Below, in pieces: positions 44,290 through 54,368 of a stretch of 64,000 nucleotides of DNA. This DNA comes from Trypanosoma brucei gambiense DAL972 (Eukaryota > Euglenozoa > Kinetoplastea > Trypanosomatida > Trypanosomatidae), in NCBI RefSeq assembly GCF_000210295.1, contig NC_026744.1:4416617-4480616 (forward strand), written 5' to 3'. The translations under genes and the position numbers were made by a program. Positions within the stretch are counted from its first letter, which is position 1, and each line of letters starts with the position of its first letter. The notes under the pieces were generated by a model. The model was not told the DNA's origin. It did not search any database and saw only the letters and a program-made list of their open reading frames with translations.

Positions 44290-46935
44290 TCACTTCCCTA
44301 CCTGGCGATGGTCGAGTAGCACCCAAAGCTGCTTCACCCACCGCACGGTCGCCTCCTGCGCGGCATCCCCACTCAATGCCTCTATGGCCATAAGAAAACA
44401 CCGTTCCACAGCATCCATCACCTTCCCTAACCTTTCAGCCGCATGCGAATTGTCAGCGACACGCTTCGCGAGGTCACCCTCCGGTACGTTGCCAACACAT
44501 AACTGGTCCAGCACGGCGGCCTCAATAGTTTCGATGAAACATTCAGGAGTAACACCCATGACGGCAGATGGTCCCCCTACAGCAGCGGAGGGTCGAAAAA
44601 CGCGCTGAAGTAACAGCAAACGGGAAACCACTAACGGAAGTGTGGCGAGGGCTGCACGTGACACTCCCTCAGGTGTCTCAAGCGCTTCCTCTGACGCGTT
44701 GTACCACATTGCCAACTGGTGAAGCTGTCCCTTAAGCACCATTGTACTTCTTCCCATAGCCCCTTGAGTGCTCGGCCCAAATGATATAGCCACACGAGGA
44801 ACCTGGTGGAGGCAAACAGTCAAGTGCTCCCGCACCTCTTTGGTGAAGGGGTACACCAGTGTCACAGCAACCATCAGCCTTACAATAAGGCTGTCTGTGA
44901 TCCGCCGCACGCTGTCAACTAGTGTGGGGGTCTGCGGATCAAACAAATAATAGTAATGAGACATGAAATGCACTGTTTGACTCTGCAGTTGACTTATGCC
45001 CGCAGCCTCTTGACCGCACGCTCCGTCCACACACATAGACACAGAATCAAGCAACAGGACCGAAACGGATCTGAAAAATGGGCGCACAACCTTTTCGCTA
45101 ATTTTCTTTAGATTTATTGTGACTTCAAGAAGTTTTCTTTGTCTCTCTGCGACCAGCTTCCGCGTACTCACAGCAGATTCGTCACAGCACACTCCCCCCG
45201 CCCCGTCGCATCCTCCGCCAGATGATTGCCACATATCGTCTCGACCCCCAACGAATTCTCCCCTGTCTTCATCCTCCTCCCCCTCAGGCAACGAGGCAAG
45301 CATAACAGCAAAATCCATGCTAAGTTGTGTACAGGCGTTACTTATACATATATGGAGCATTTGCAGCGTGTTAACGTCAGAGGACACCGAAGGAAGTGGG
45401 GGTAGAGGCCACCTCATACTTGTTTCCGTAACACGTTGCATGAATCCTGCGAGGCACTGCAACGTGCAAGCTAGTACCGTCGAAAGGGTTTGGGGGTCAC
45501 GTTGATACTCCATCACATCTCGCATCGCCAGCGTGGCATAACTACGTACGTCTAACACGTGCGCGATGGCAGGAACCTGGGGACGCTGGAGGTCTACCGA
45601 GAGGTTGGGGAGTGGTTTGTTACCTCCGCTTGGAATTATGGAATTCAACCTTGAAATGACGCCGTGCAACCGCTCGCGGTGCCGATCCATAATTTGAGCA
45701 CCAAAGCGCTCGTTTACCTCGCGCGTCACATGTGAAAGCCACATGCACCTCAGTTGCTCAACACCGCTAGGGAGACAAGCTCCGGCGCCTCCACCACCGC
45801 TGGTATTCGGGCGACCATTACTTGATGCATCCAACCCCATAAGTTGATCCAGCAATTCCAATAACTCTACCACATCGTCCAAAAAGGTGACGAGAAGTGA
45901 ACGGTAGCGCAATATGTCGCGCGCCATTGCGTAGAAAAAATTGGGGCGCTTTTGTATGGCCTGCAGCCGCTCCCGTAACTTATCCGTGACAAAGTGCCAG
46001 TAGTCCCCAAGCACAGACGTGGGGTTATCCACAGCACTGAGGTACGGAATTTGCGTGACGGGATCTGCTTTTTTCACAAGGACGCGCCACAACGCAATAA
46101 CACTGCCCGTGTGCGTTGCCGTGGCCCTGAGGGCAGCCTGCAAATGAGATGCAAGAACTTCACAAGTTCGTGAGCCAACGTAATCAACATCGCTGGCGGT
46201 GGCGGTACACTCATCATTAATTTCATTAGCTATTACCTGGATATCCAGTTCTCGCATAAGTGTCTTCATAACCTCTCGTTTCTGCTCGGTCATAAAGCCA
46301 CTTATCACACGCGAAGCACTTCCCAAGGCAACGAAGCATTGTAAGGCGGTAGTAACATTGGATGCATCCCGCGAGTCCGCACGCCGCAGCATATCTTGTG
46401 CTCTGGACCGAATGACTGTCGCTGACCTCTCAACAACATCCATGCGAGAACGCACCACGTCGATAGCCGCGATGTTTGCAGCCTGAAGAAGCTCCTCGAC
46501 CTCCCGCATCGTTCGGGCAGCACGAACAATGTCATCGGGAAGCAAACCCTTCAGTCGCGTTGTAAGGTTGATAAACCTAATGACACTCCGCAACGTATTT
46601 AGGGCGACGTTCGTGTTCCGCAGCTTCGTAATGCTCCCTTTGATGAGATGGTAAGGTTCGTAAATGGTGTGCCTGAGCCTACTGGCGGAGTGCATAAGCG
46701 TAGCAGCAGCCTGGCGGACGGCGGCAGCGTCTCTTTGTGCGCAACTCGCAGCGGTCACCTGCTGAAGCATATCCTCCACATTCTCCGTAAGGATGTTATG
46801 CATCTCCTCCCGCACCGCTGCTGAACAGGAGGTGAGGCGCGATTGCTCCGTCTTACAACTTGAAGCATGGATAGCGTAGCGTAAGTAACCCTCCTCGTCA
46901 AAGTCCGGGCTCATAAGAATGCTGTCTGTAAACAT
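44290..46935 (-). CDS. COG5: Conserved oligomeric Golgi complex subunit 5 (COG5)
   Basis: COG5 belongs to lobe B of the COG tether, which guides retrograde vesicles within the Golgi. The 881-residue product matches the family in its N-terminal domain: FDEEGYLRYAIHASS (12-26), an amphipathic helix through VEDMLQQ, then IYEPYHLIKGSITKLRN (about 91-107) and LRSVIRFINLTTRLKGLL (about 116-133), equivalent to the EPY...L.RIIRILNLSKRL of animal and plant COG5. After that comes VTTALQCFVALGSASRVISGF. The length is close to human COG5 (about 840). The rest is helical with a Gly/Asp/Glu-rich disordered insert at about 555-590 that looks lineage-specific. The start is the first Met of the frame. Confidence 0.9.
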   Translation of the reverse strand: MFTDSILMSPDFDEEGYLRYAIHASSCKTEQSRLTSCSAAVREEMHNILTENVEDMLQQVTAASCAQRDAAAVRQAAATLMHSASRLRHTIYEPYHLIKGSITKLRNTNVALNTLRSVIRFINLTTRLKGLLPDDIVRAARTMREVEELLQAANIAAIDVVRSRMDVVERSATVIRSRAQDMLRRADSRDASNVTTALQCFVALGSASRVISGFMTEQKREVMKTLMRELDIQVIANEINDECTATASDVDYVGSRTCEVLASHLQAALRATATHTGSVIALWRVLVKKADPVTQIPYLSAVDNPTSVLGDYWHFVTDKLRERLQAIQKRPNFFYAMARDILRYRSLLVTFLDDVVELLELLDQLMGLDASSNGRPNTSGGGGAGACLPSGVEQLRCMWLSHVTREVNERFGAQIMDRHRERLHGVISRLNSIIPSGGNKPLPNLSVDLQRPQVPAIAHVLDVRSYATLAMRDVMEYQRDPQTLSTVLACTLQCLAGFMQRVTETSMRWPLPPLPSVSSDVNTLQMLHICISNACTQLSMDFAVMLASLPEGEEDEDRGEFVGGRDDMWQSSGGGCDGAGGVCCDESAVSTRKLVAERQRKLLEVTINLKKISEKVVRPFFRSVSVLLLDSVSMCVDGACGQEAAGISQLQSQTVHFMSHYYYLFDPQTPTLVDSVRRITDSLIVRLMVAVTLVYPFTKEVREHLTVCLHQVPRVAISFGPSTQGAMGRSTMVLKGQLHQLAMWYNASEEALETPEGVSRAALATLPLVVSRLLLLQRVFRPSAAVGGPSAVMGVTPECFIETIEAAVLDQLCVGNVPEGDLAKRVADNSHAAERLGKVMDAVERCFLMAIEALSGDAAQEATVRWVKQLWVLLDHRQVGK

Positions 46936-47442
46936 CGCTTGTACCCCACGAACTAACCCGTGAAAACAACAATGTTTCCAGTTTCATGCAAGGGCGGCGT
47001 GCCGCAGCCAAACAAAAGGACGGAAATGAAAGACAAGAGTAAAGACGAATAACAATGGTAAAGACGGCACCGACAGGTATTAGACTGCAACCGCATCGGT
47101 GAGGAACAGTGGAACCACATTTAAAAAGCTGTATTCTTCCGTAGGAAAAGCACAAACAAACACTTTAACAGAGGGAAACATAAGTCAATTTTATGTTCGT
47201 AATCTTTTTTTTCTCACTCTGCACCCCTCCTCACAACCCCATTCCTCACTTCCTCACAGACGCACCCACGAATGCTTTCGACTTCAGTCGCAAGTAAACA
47301 CTCACACGCGGGGCACTAATCTTGGAAGTAGACAAAAGCGTTTTGCCGCAATCCGAAAGACGGAAAAAAGAGACGTAACATGTCGTGCAGCAACTCACTA
47401 CAGCCAGAACGGTTTCACACTGCAATACTAATCTGTAGTCCG
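46936..47442. other. Spacer between COG5 and helical-repeat gene
   Basis: About 500 bases with no gene seen. It is purine-rich on + at about 47010-47060, giving a pyrimidine tract for COG5 splicing in sense. Confidence 0.6.
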
Positions 47443-48891
47443 CTACTTACCACCATCTTGCGACAACCGCTCATAAACCTTACGCACTTGCTCCTGCAGG
47501 GCATCGTTGCTACACTCACCGTCAGCGCCAAGGGCTGTAACGGCGTCTAACAGGAACCCCCTGCAATCGTCTCGAAGGGCGCCGGGGGTGCGCACCACAG
47601 ATTTCAGCAACGGAAGCACGATCGCCACTTCTTCATCGGATCTGCAGCGACCCGCGTGAGCCAGACCATATAAAATTCGGCTAGTGACTTGCATGCTGTG
47701 GGCATTATGAACATAGCGCCTCATTGGGGCTCCGCTGCATAGTGCATCCACTGCGGGGTCTACACCGGGTGAGACACATCGCAACCGCACGCAAGCAAGT
47801 AGAGTGAGAGCCAGATTGAGACCTTCTAGCACATTAACGGATGCATTAACTAGTGTCACTACAACTTCTTCGCAGCCCGATAAATAGAAATGAGCCAGTG
47901 ACTGCACGACAATGGACGCAGCAAGGCCGTGCTCCTTGGTGACATTGCTTGTTGGAAAACTTGCGGCCAATGATGAGGATAGCACGCGCAATAGCCTCAA
48001 ATGACGGTAGGAACTCAAATGGAAGGCTTTCACAACGAAAGCCACATCGAGTGGGGTGAGCTGTGGGAGCAACTCCATGGAACGACGAGCCACACTATTG
48101 AGTAACCGGCGAGGACCCTTGCAGGTGGCTGAAACCACACGGCATACATCCAAGATAGTTGTCTTAACTTCGTTTGCGTCCGCATTCATATCGATATCAT
48201 CGCACAACCGATGCTCCACCGCACCCAAAATACGCTGTGCCTCCTCCGGGAATGTTTCCGACAATATGAAGGCGCATTGACGAGCGTCCCTCAGCGGCAC
48301 ATCGGCAGCAGTAGCCACTACAGTTTCTGTGACGACTTTGACCAGCTGTGCGTCAGCCATCTGAATGCTACACAAAAGGCGAAGGATGTGAACCGCTTCA
48401 CGAGCTATCAACTCTGGCGCAACCTCCCGCAACCGTGGGAGCAGAATGCCAACGATTTCCTTTGTCTGCGGATGTTTCAACTTCGCCAGTGTGTAAAAGA
48501 ACGATGCCATGGAAAACGCGTCAAGCATAAACGCGTTCTTCGTGTGCTGGTTTATCAGCGCGTATGTAACAGGAAGGTCAACCGCGCCAAAATATGCAGC
48601 AAGGCGAAGCGCCCTCTGCGTGTGTGTAAAGTAAGGATCTTCATCTATAGAAAGAAGCGGAAGCGTGCGAAGGATCTGTGTGGCCTTACTACGCAACGCG
48701 GGATCAAACGTACATTGATGCCTCTGCTGCAGTGCAGTTAACTCAGTAAGTCTTTCCATCGCTAGCAACCCTGTGGGTGACAAGCGCCGTGCCTGCTGAG
48801 CCATCACAGTGTTACTATAACCCTGTTTGTGCACCTTCGAGCGCATTTTAAATGCGATGCCCCTCGCAACTTTCTCAAAAGGGTTACTCAT
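47443..48891 (-). CDS. Helical-repeat protein, probably mitochondrial (FASTK-like array without RAP domain)
   Basis: From MSNPFEKVARG at 48891 the product has 482 residues. It is almost wholly built of pairs of helices of about 35-40 residues (for example DAFSMASFFYTLAKLKHPQTKEIV, described here by its A-x-x-x-x-x-L-A-K-L pattern, and TPLDVAFVVKAFHLSSYR). This resembles the heptatricopeptide/FASTK-type and OPR-type repeats of organellar RNA factors. No RAP domain is visible at the C-terminus. The N-terminus is basic and Ser/Arg/Gln-rich, compatible with mitochondrial import. The open frame extends to 49086, but a pyrimidine tract and AG in sense (48945-48946) lie between, so that upstream Met is not expected in the mRNA. 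The function is not established; an RNA-binding mitochondrial role is inference. Confidence 0.72.
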   Translation of the reverse strand: MSNPFEKVARGIAFKMRSKVHKQGYSNTVMAQQARRLSPTGLLAMERLTELTALQQRHQCTFDPALRSKATQILRTLPLLSIDEDPYFTHTQRALRLAAYFGAVDLPVTYALINQHTKNAFMLDAFSMASFFYTLAKLKHPQTKEIVGILLPRLREVAPELIAREAVHILRLLCSIQMADAQLVKVVTETVVATAADVPLRDARQCAFILSETFPEEAQRILGAVEHRLCDDIDMNADANEVKTTILDVCRVVSATCKGPRRLLNSVARRSMELLPQLTPLDVAFVVKAFHLSSYRHLRLLRVLSSSLAASFPTSNVTKEHGLAASIVVQSLAHFYLSGCEEVVVTLVNASVNVLEGLNLALTLLACVRLRCVSPGVDPAVDALCSGAPMRRYVHNAHSMQVTSRILYGLAHAGRCRSDEEVAIVLPLLKSVVRTPGALRDDCRGFLLDAVTALGADGECSNDALQEQVRKVYERLSQDGGK

Positions 48892-49560
48892 CACGCCGCA
48901 GAAAATATGCACTCGTAGCTTAACCCGTCGGTGCAGCACAGGCGCTAGTGCCGTGACAAGGTTTGTAAGTAGGAAAGAGGGAAGAATGGATTGCGGTTGG
49001 TGTCTGGAACAGAAGCAGCAGAGAGTACAAACGATATAAAAAGATCGAGATTGCAAAAAAAAAAACAGATGACACGGAACAAACATTCATACCTACGTGT
49101 AGACGGGCAGAGACCTTAAGGCTCCACCCAACGCCTCCAGTATCAGAAAGAGTGCGCACCCCCCCCCCCCCCGTACGGCACGCCCAATAACAATGCATTA
49201 CCCTGTCTGGCACGGGTGCTCAGTAACATCTCTCCCACTCAGCAGACACTGAAAGCAACTTCCCTCACCTATCATTCTTTCACATTCGTGGAACCCGCTC
49301 TACAACCTCATTGCCCCATATAGAAATTCCTCCTCCTTCTCACCTCACCGATTCCGTGCTTGATCAATACCTTGGAGACTATTCATGCCTGGAATAAAAG
49401 AAGAGAGATCGGAATGAACCAATTTCCGTAGCAGGTCATCAAAGGACTCCTCACAAACACCTAAACAGAAATTGAAGACTGACTTCAACTGCTGGTGGCC
49501 GCTCCTCCCTGGGACATGTAAGCACACACACACACACACGTATATGGAACCCTCACGGCA
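48892..49560. other. Spacer between helical-repeat gene and L51/S25/CI-B8 gene
   Basis: No gene is seen. It includes a 14-base C-run near 49159-49172, an A-run near 49055-49066 and a (CA)n run near 49526-49540. Confidence 0.6.
48945..48946 (-). promoter_or_regulatory. Candidate spliced-leader acceptor AG for the helical-repeat gene
   Basis: In sense a C/T-rich stretch (complement of about 48970-48990) is followed by this AG, giving a 5' UTR of about 54 bases. An alternative AG follows another pyrimidine stretch at about 49000-49020. Confidence 0.35.
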
Positions 49561-50064
49561 TTATTTTAAAACCGACATTTCTGGGGTATACGCGAGGTTT
49601 CTGTCCGGGGTCGTCAACTCCCTCCGGTGTACGCTGACCAATATCCGCAGGAGGGGAAACTTCCAACTTGGACATGAAACTCTCCGTATACCCGAACGAT
49701 GTGATGGCTGGCTGGTTGATAAATCACCACCGTCATCGGTGCGAGGACGCTCAATAATGGCGTGGTTCATGCCATAAGTTATACAAGCCTCCATTATGTC
49801 CTCGCACTCATCCTCTGTGGCGCCAGCAAGACGGATCATGCGCTGATCTGTGGGCGTATAGTTGATGTACATGTGAGGCTCGCCAAAAGACAGTTCTTGG
49901 ATAGTAAAACTGCAGAAAGGATTCAAAAGCTGTAACTCCGGTAGATTGTTACGCCACCAGTTGCGTACTCCGAAACAGTTGGGATCCTTGGGGTTCAGCC
50001 ACACGGTTAGGGAGGCAACACAGGGCGTAAAACGCGCTCGCCATGACATTTCCTTGGGGTGCAC
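49561..50064 (-). CDS. L51/S25/CI-B8-domain protein (NDUFA2- or mL43-like)
   Basis: The 167-residue product looks like a thioredoxin-fold protein of the L51/S25/CI-B8 family, which includes complex I subunit NDUFA2 (NI8M) and mitoribosomal proteins mL43, mS25 and mL53. The match rests on GVRNWWRNNLPELQLLNP (32-49), equivalent to the GxRxFIExxxPxLKxxNP helix of the family, followed by a beta strand FTIQEL and a second one HMYINYTPTDQRMIRLAG (64-81), then a helix ECEDIMEACITYGMNH (86-101). The 65 residues after the domain are a basic tail. The N-terminus lacks a classical presequence. A mitochondrial location is inferred. I cannot tell a complex I subunit from a ribosomal protein by eye. Confidence 0.65.
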   Translation of the reverse strand: MHPKEMSWRARFTPCVASLTVWLNPKDPNCFGVRNWWRNNLPELQLLNPFCSFTIQELSFGEPHMYINYTPTDQRMIRLAGATEDECEDIMEACITYGMNHAIIERPRTDDGGDLSTSQPSHRSGIRRVSCPSWKFPLLRILVSVHRRELTTPDRNLAYTPEMSVLK

Positions 50065-50554
50065 CTAATAATACAGCGAGCGGTTCAATTGATTAGCCCA
50101 CCACTCCCGTTTCAACACAAACGTTCAGTTAAATATTCAATTGCTACTAACGGTTTTCTCAGCGTTATTTCCCCCCTCCCTCTTATTGACGTCACAGTGG
50201 CAGTGAAAGTAAAAAAGCAACGGGAACGAGGTGACCCACCAGTGTGATTGCTTCGCTCAAATGCCTGTACCTAAGGATGAAGAAAAATGGGGGGAAGGTT
50301 GCATGAAGGGGGTAACGACAAAAAAAAAAAACAAAAGACACAGCAAAAAAAAAAAAGATAGAAACAGAGAGAATTCCTCAAGAAAATACAATGCCACATT
50401 GTAGTGGCGCGCTCCGACAGCGTGAGCACACGCCGAAACCTGGGCAGAGATCCGGCGTCCCCGCCCCACATTGCAATGACACATGTACATAGCCATTTAC
50501 GTATGTATTACGCGTGCGTTGAAAACGTGCTGTGAACAAATACATGAGAGCTAA
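50065..50554. other. Spacer between CI-B8-like gene and LRR gene
   Basis: About 490 bases. Two A-runs on + (50320-50331 and 50346-50357) within a purine block make a pyrimidine tract in sense about 250 bases upstream of the preceding gene. No coding sequence is seen. Confidence 0.6.
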
Positions 50555-52441
50555 TCATTTCTTACCGCGCGGCGACCGTTTTTTCACGTCCTCCACTGGC
50601 GCGGCGTCATCAACAGGAAGTTGCCTAAGCCGCTCCAACCGATACTGCAACAACTTGCTCAGGTCGTTCTGTACGTCCAGAAGCCTGTTATCCCCAGCAT
50701 GATGCACAACGAAGCTGCTCAATGAGATGGAGACACAATAAGGTTCCGGTGGCTTCACAGCGCAGTGCCGTAGCATCGCCATGTCTGCATCATCGATCGG
50801 CTCATGCAGCGACAACACACGCAGAGCTTCAACAGCACCTTCGTATGTCAGGCGTTTGTTGTTTCCAAGGTTGAGGCAGCGCAGAACCGTGTTGCCAGGA
50901 GCCCGAACACGCGGGGGATCGTCCAAACGAAAGCAGTCGCGGTCAAATGGGGCCGTCGGTCGAGCGGGGGCCGGCTCCGCCTTCCTCGCCTTGGCCTGCA
51001 GTCCCTTCTTTGACTCCCGCCTGTCCTCTACAGGGGTGGGGTACCTGCACAAGTGCCAAGTGTTGTATAACTCTTGGTAACTTGGGTATGGCGGCGGCAA
51101 GGATGATATCATGCTCTTCTCCTTCGCAGTGGCGTTGTAACGTGACAGGTGCCGCTTTCGGTACGCTGGCAGTTCCTCGGCGGGCATTTCTTGTATTCTG
51201 AAACAGTCAACCAAGGCAGCAAGGCCCCTGTCTCCAATGTCATTGTGCCCAAGGTCAAGCACCTGCAGCGTGCGATTCTTCTTCAAAAGCCGCGCAAGCG
51301 CTACAGCGCCATCATCGGAAATGTTATTTCCCCACAGATTGAGGCTTATCAGCTCACTACGGGGATGAGCCGAGAGCAATGAAGCTGTTAGGATGGCATC
51401 TCTATCACTAATACCGTTCCCTCGGAGACTCAAATGCTTCACGCCAGTAAGAAGCGCAGCCGGCCACCCGGGAGGGACCGGGATGCGGTTTTCTCTATCG
51501 AACTGTGCAAGCGTTTCGCGCTGCTGTTGAAGCTGCGCCTGCTTCTTGGAGTCTGTCTTTCCCTTTCGCTCCTTCTCCTCACGTATTTGAAGATCAAGCA
51601 ACGAAGGTACATTGTTAAGCCCACGATACGCAGATGGCGAAAAAGTTGGGAGAGCCTCCGATGCTGCACCTCCAGATGACTGTCCGTCCGCACGAATGCT
51701 GGTCACTACAGACTCTGTGTGCAAAGAGGTTAGATCCCTGGAAGGGGCCCGCTTACGATCATCAAACCGTACGCTGGGAACATTCTTTTCTGTTGGAAAC
51801 AATTCTCTTACCTTCGGTACTTCCACAGGCGCAATAGCAATCGTCGGGTCCTCGTAAAATCCTGGTTTAGGGGCACAGTTGAAGTCGACAGTCATAGAAA
51901 CTAAGCGGCGACTCTTATACGATGCCTCCACAAGCAGGAAATAGCTCTCGCGCGATAAGCCGCACCCCACGAACTCAACGGACACCAGCGAAGTGCAATA
52001 CGGTATGGCAAGAGCAAGGGGCCTCATATCTCGTTCGTTGAGACAAAACTTGAGGTGACGCATTAGAATGTAAAAAACAGTTGGTGGAGGCGGCGGCTGA
52101 GGATTTGAGGGAGAAGTATCGTTGTGTTCGCTTTTCTTTCTGGAGGGGGTCGCGCCCTCACGCTTCGCTCCGGTACCGTGACGCTTGGAAGTGGGGTTTT
52201 CTTTGGCCTTCTCAACCTCCGGTAAGGGCTCTTGTTGCAGTGTTTGCATTCGATTGGGTTCCTCCCATTGAAGGAGAATCGCCTCGTCCTCTGGTGACAG
52301 AGAGTGCTTTGTCTCCCTCTCCGCTTTCTGTTGCGTGTTCGTTATCAATGAGCGATAAACCTCCTCCCTCTCCGTGGTTCGTAGCGTGTGGCAGAAGGCG
52401 CTATAATCCACGCGTAAGTCCCCCGAAGGTTCAAAGAGCAT
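50555..52441 (-). CDS. Leucine-rich-repeat protein, LRRC71-like
   Basis: The 628-residue product carries ribonuclease-inhibitor-type LRRs. The clearest run is at about residues 333-400: VKHLSLRGNGISDRDA, LISLNLWGNNISDDGAVALA and LQVLDLGHNDIGDRGLAALV, with further units at about 127-187 (LVSVEFVGCGLS) and about 520-545 (LRCLNLGNNKRLTYEGAVEALR). The repeats are interrupted by charged low-complexity inserts (Lys/Glu-rich near 285-315 and Lys/Ala/Pro-rich near 475-500). The architecture of a few RI-type LRRs split by a long linker resembles LRRC71, a ciliary/axonemal LRR protein, so a flagellar role is plausible. The C-terminus is basic (KKRSPRGKK). The first Met is used as the start. Confidence 0.8.
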   Translation of the reverse strand: MLFEPSGDLRVDYSAFCHTLRTTEREEVYRSLITNTQQKAERETKHSLSPEDEAILLQWEEPNRMQTLQQEPLPEVEKAKENPTSKRHGTGAKREGATPSRKKSEHNDTSPSNPQPPPPPTVFYILMRHLKFCLNERDMRPLALAIPYCTSLVSVEFVGCGLSRESYFLLVEASYKSRRLVSMTVDFNCAPKPGFYEDPTIAIAPVEVPKVRELFPTEKNVPSVRFDDRKRAPSRDLTSLHTESVVTSIRADGQSSGGAASEALPTFSPSAYRGLNNVPSLLDLQIREEKERKGKTDSKKQAQLQQQRETLAQFDRENRIPVPPGWPAALLTGVKHLSLRGNGISDRDAILTASLLSAHPRSELISLNLWGNNISDDGAVALARLLKKNRTLQVLDLGHNDIGDRGLAALVDCFRIQEMPAEELPAYRKRHLSRYNATAKEKSMISSLPPPYPSYQELYNTWHLCRYPTPVEDRRESKKGLQAKARKAEPAPARPTAPFDRDCFRLDDPPRVRAPGNTVLRCLNLGNNKRLTYEGAVEALRVLSLHEPIDDADMAMLRHCAVKPPEPYCVSISLSSFVVHHAGDNRLLDVQNDLSKLLQYRLERLRQLPVDDAAPVEDVKKRSPRGKK

Positions 52442-52981
52442 TCCGCCTCTCTATTCCTATTCGTATTAGTGTGTTCTAGGTTCCTCTCTCTGTTCCACTC
52501 TTTGAACAGCTATATACACCGCCCAGCGGTAGTGATACACAAGCCACTGGTCACAGTGTAATTAAATTATAGGAGTCAAATTTTTAAAACAAAATAAAAA
52601 AGAAAGATTATTAACTCAAGAGCAAAATATTCGAGTACACGATAACCGCCACACCGAGAAAAGTAACCAAAGACAAACCCGTGCTAACAGCGCCCAATGC
52701 TTCAAAAAGAAGGAGAAGTTCAGCATTAGATTGTAAAGGGAAAGTCTTTTTTCCTTCCTGGCTCCTTTGCGTTTTCTTTTTCCGCTCAAGTAATGACCCC
52801 TATAGAGTATACATAGTGTCTGCCACATCCACTCTCCTGCTCTTCGCCATCCATTCAACCAAATACAAAATGAAAACGCACCATTAGTGCAAGGGAGGGA
52901 GAAAAGTAATGACAAAAAAAAGGCGGTAGTTACGTGGAGAGAGCAAAACACATATAAAATTAAAAGTACCAACAATAGGAA

Positions 52982-53027
<46 letters not shown>

Positions 53028-53352
53028 TAGATAGATAGATATAGATATAGATATATACTATCCATACATAAGTTGTGAATGTTGCGTTATGTGCATACTT
53101 CCCACGCAACGCAAATGGAACCGCCTGTACATGACGTATGATCACCACGTATACACATATATATGTTCATACAAATATCCTACACACCCCTCCATATCAC
53201 CATATTTCTCCTGTCGACATTACACGGCGTATACAAACTGCCCCCGTGCCATACTTATAAAGGGGGAGAAAGAAGGGGAAAGAAAAATTGTCGTTGAGCC
53301 CACAACACAGAGACAGACTAAAACAGAGCTCTAAGGGGGAAGGGTCCCACCG
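52442..53352. other. Spacer between LRR gene and partial IQ gene
   Basis: No gene is seen. It contains a (TA)n run at 52985-53024 passing into a TAGA/GATATA repeat to about 53055. From there to 53352 it is the 3' flank of the IQ gene, repeated at 54410-54692. Frames that translate the TA run are artefacts. Confidence 0.7.
52985..53055. repeat. (TA)n / TAGA compound microsatellite
   Basis: About 40 bases of alternating TA followed by TAGA and GATATA units. The equivalent run opens the sequence after the second N gap (54335-54405), with an interrupted TA part. It is the point where the right-hand contig begins. Confidence 0.9.
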
Positions 53353-54234
53353 TCATAGCGCTCCACGGGGTGGGCGTTGTTCCGAGCGGAGTGCCTGTAC
53401 AAGTTTCCACGAGGCCAACCCACGCATGTGCTGCTGCATAACCACAACATATTGGTCCGCGATACTGGCACTATCACCTACAGAGCCTCCCTTCTGTGTA
53501 GTAACTTGGTAATAGTAGTGCCCGAGGCTAGCCCACAGATCCGCACCCTCGGGGGAGTCGCTCACAATGGCTGCCACGGCGCCGCAATCTCCTCATCGTG
53601 TGCTTGAATGGAACCCCAGTAACGCTCCTTGGCGACGAGCCTCTCCTTCACCGACCGTCTAGCCTTGTACGAACGGAACGCACGCTGAACCTTCATTGCA
53701 GCTTCATCTAGCAGACACTCCGCATCACTATCCGTCACACGCTTCTCCTCCACGAGTGCCTTCCTCCTCTCAACCTCACGCCTGGCTAAATACATCCGCA
53801 TGAAAGGCAGTATCTTTTCGCATGCAGCACTGAGTCTGCGTCTCTCCTCCACAAGCGATCTCCGCCTCTCAACCTCACACCTGGCTAAGTGCATCTGCAT
53901 CGACGGCAATATCTTTTCACATGCAGCACTATGTCTGCGTCTCTCCTCCACGAGTGCCTTCCGCCTCTCAACTTCACGCCTGGCCAAATGCATCTGCATG
54001 AAGGGCAGTATCTTTTCGCATGCAGCACTGAGTCTGCGTCTCTCTTCCACGAGTGCCTTCCTCCTCTCAACTTCACGCCTGGCCAAATGCATCCGCATGA
54101 AAGGCAATATCTTTTCACATGCAGCACTATGTCTGCGTCTCTCCTCCACAAGCGATCTCCGCCTCTCAACCTCACACCTGGCTAAGTGCATCTGCATCGA
54201 CGGCAATATCTTTTCACATGCAGCACTATGTCTG
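53353..54234 (-). pseudogene. 3' part of a second IQ-gene copy, frameshifted and cut by the gap
   Basis: This matches the C-terminal end of the giant IQ protein at 54693-61112: four complete and one cut 33-residue repeats (53746-54234), then the IQ motif AMKVQRAFRSYKARRS and the terminal region ending PPRGAL at 53353. Near 53574 it lacks one G relative to the complete gene (GGCGCCGC against GGCGGCCGC), which shifts the frame and splits the reading frame in two. The repeats occur in a different order from those of the complete gene. It is probably an allele or unmerged contig end carrying a sequencing error; a real tandem paralogue is possible. Confidence 0.8.
53746..54234 (-). repeat. 33-residue (99-base) tandem repeats, partial copy
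   Basis: Five units, the first cut by the gap. Using the variable residues after RRR, ILP, M and M as a code, the order N to C is H-S-Q-H, H-F-R-H, L-F-Q-H, H-S-Q-H, L-F-R-Y. The complete gene has a different order, so the two arrays are not simple copies. Confidence 0.88.
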
Positions 54235-54334
54235 NNNNNNNNNNNNNNNNNNNNNNNNNNNNNNNNNNNNNNNNNNNNNNNNNNNNNNNNNNNNNNNNNN
54301 NNNNNNNNNNNNNNNNNNNNNNNNNNNNNNNNNN
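54235..54334. other. Assembly gap, 100 N
   Basis: Exactly 100 N. The left contig ends inside the 33-residue repeat array, and the right contig begins inside the (TA)n microsatellite that also occurs about 1.25 kb before the gap (52985). The ends therefore overlap. Confidence 0.97.

Positions 54335-54368
<34 letters not shown>

Noticed and set aside
48892..49086. 65-codon N-terminal extension of the helical-repeat protein
   Set aside because: Interrupted by splice-like signals in sense; the inner Met starts a conserved-looking basic N-terminus.
52616..53065. 149-codon minus frame beginning in the (TA)n tract
   Set aside because: The start and first 27 residues are Ile/Tyr from the microsatellite; the remainder has no features.
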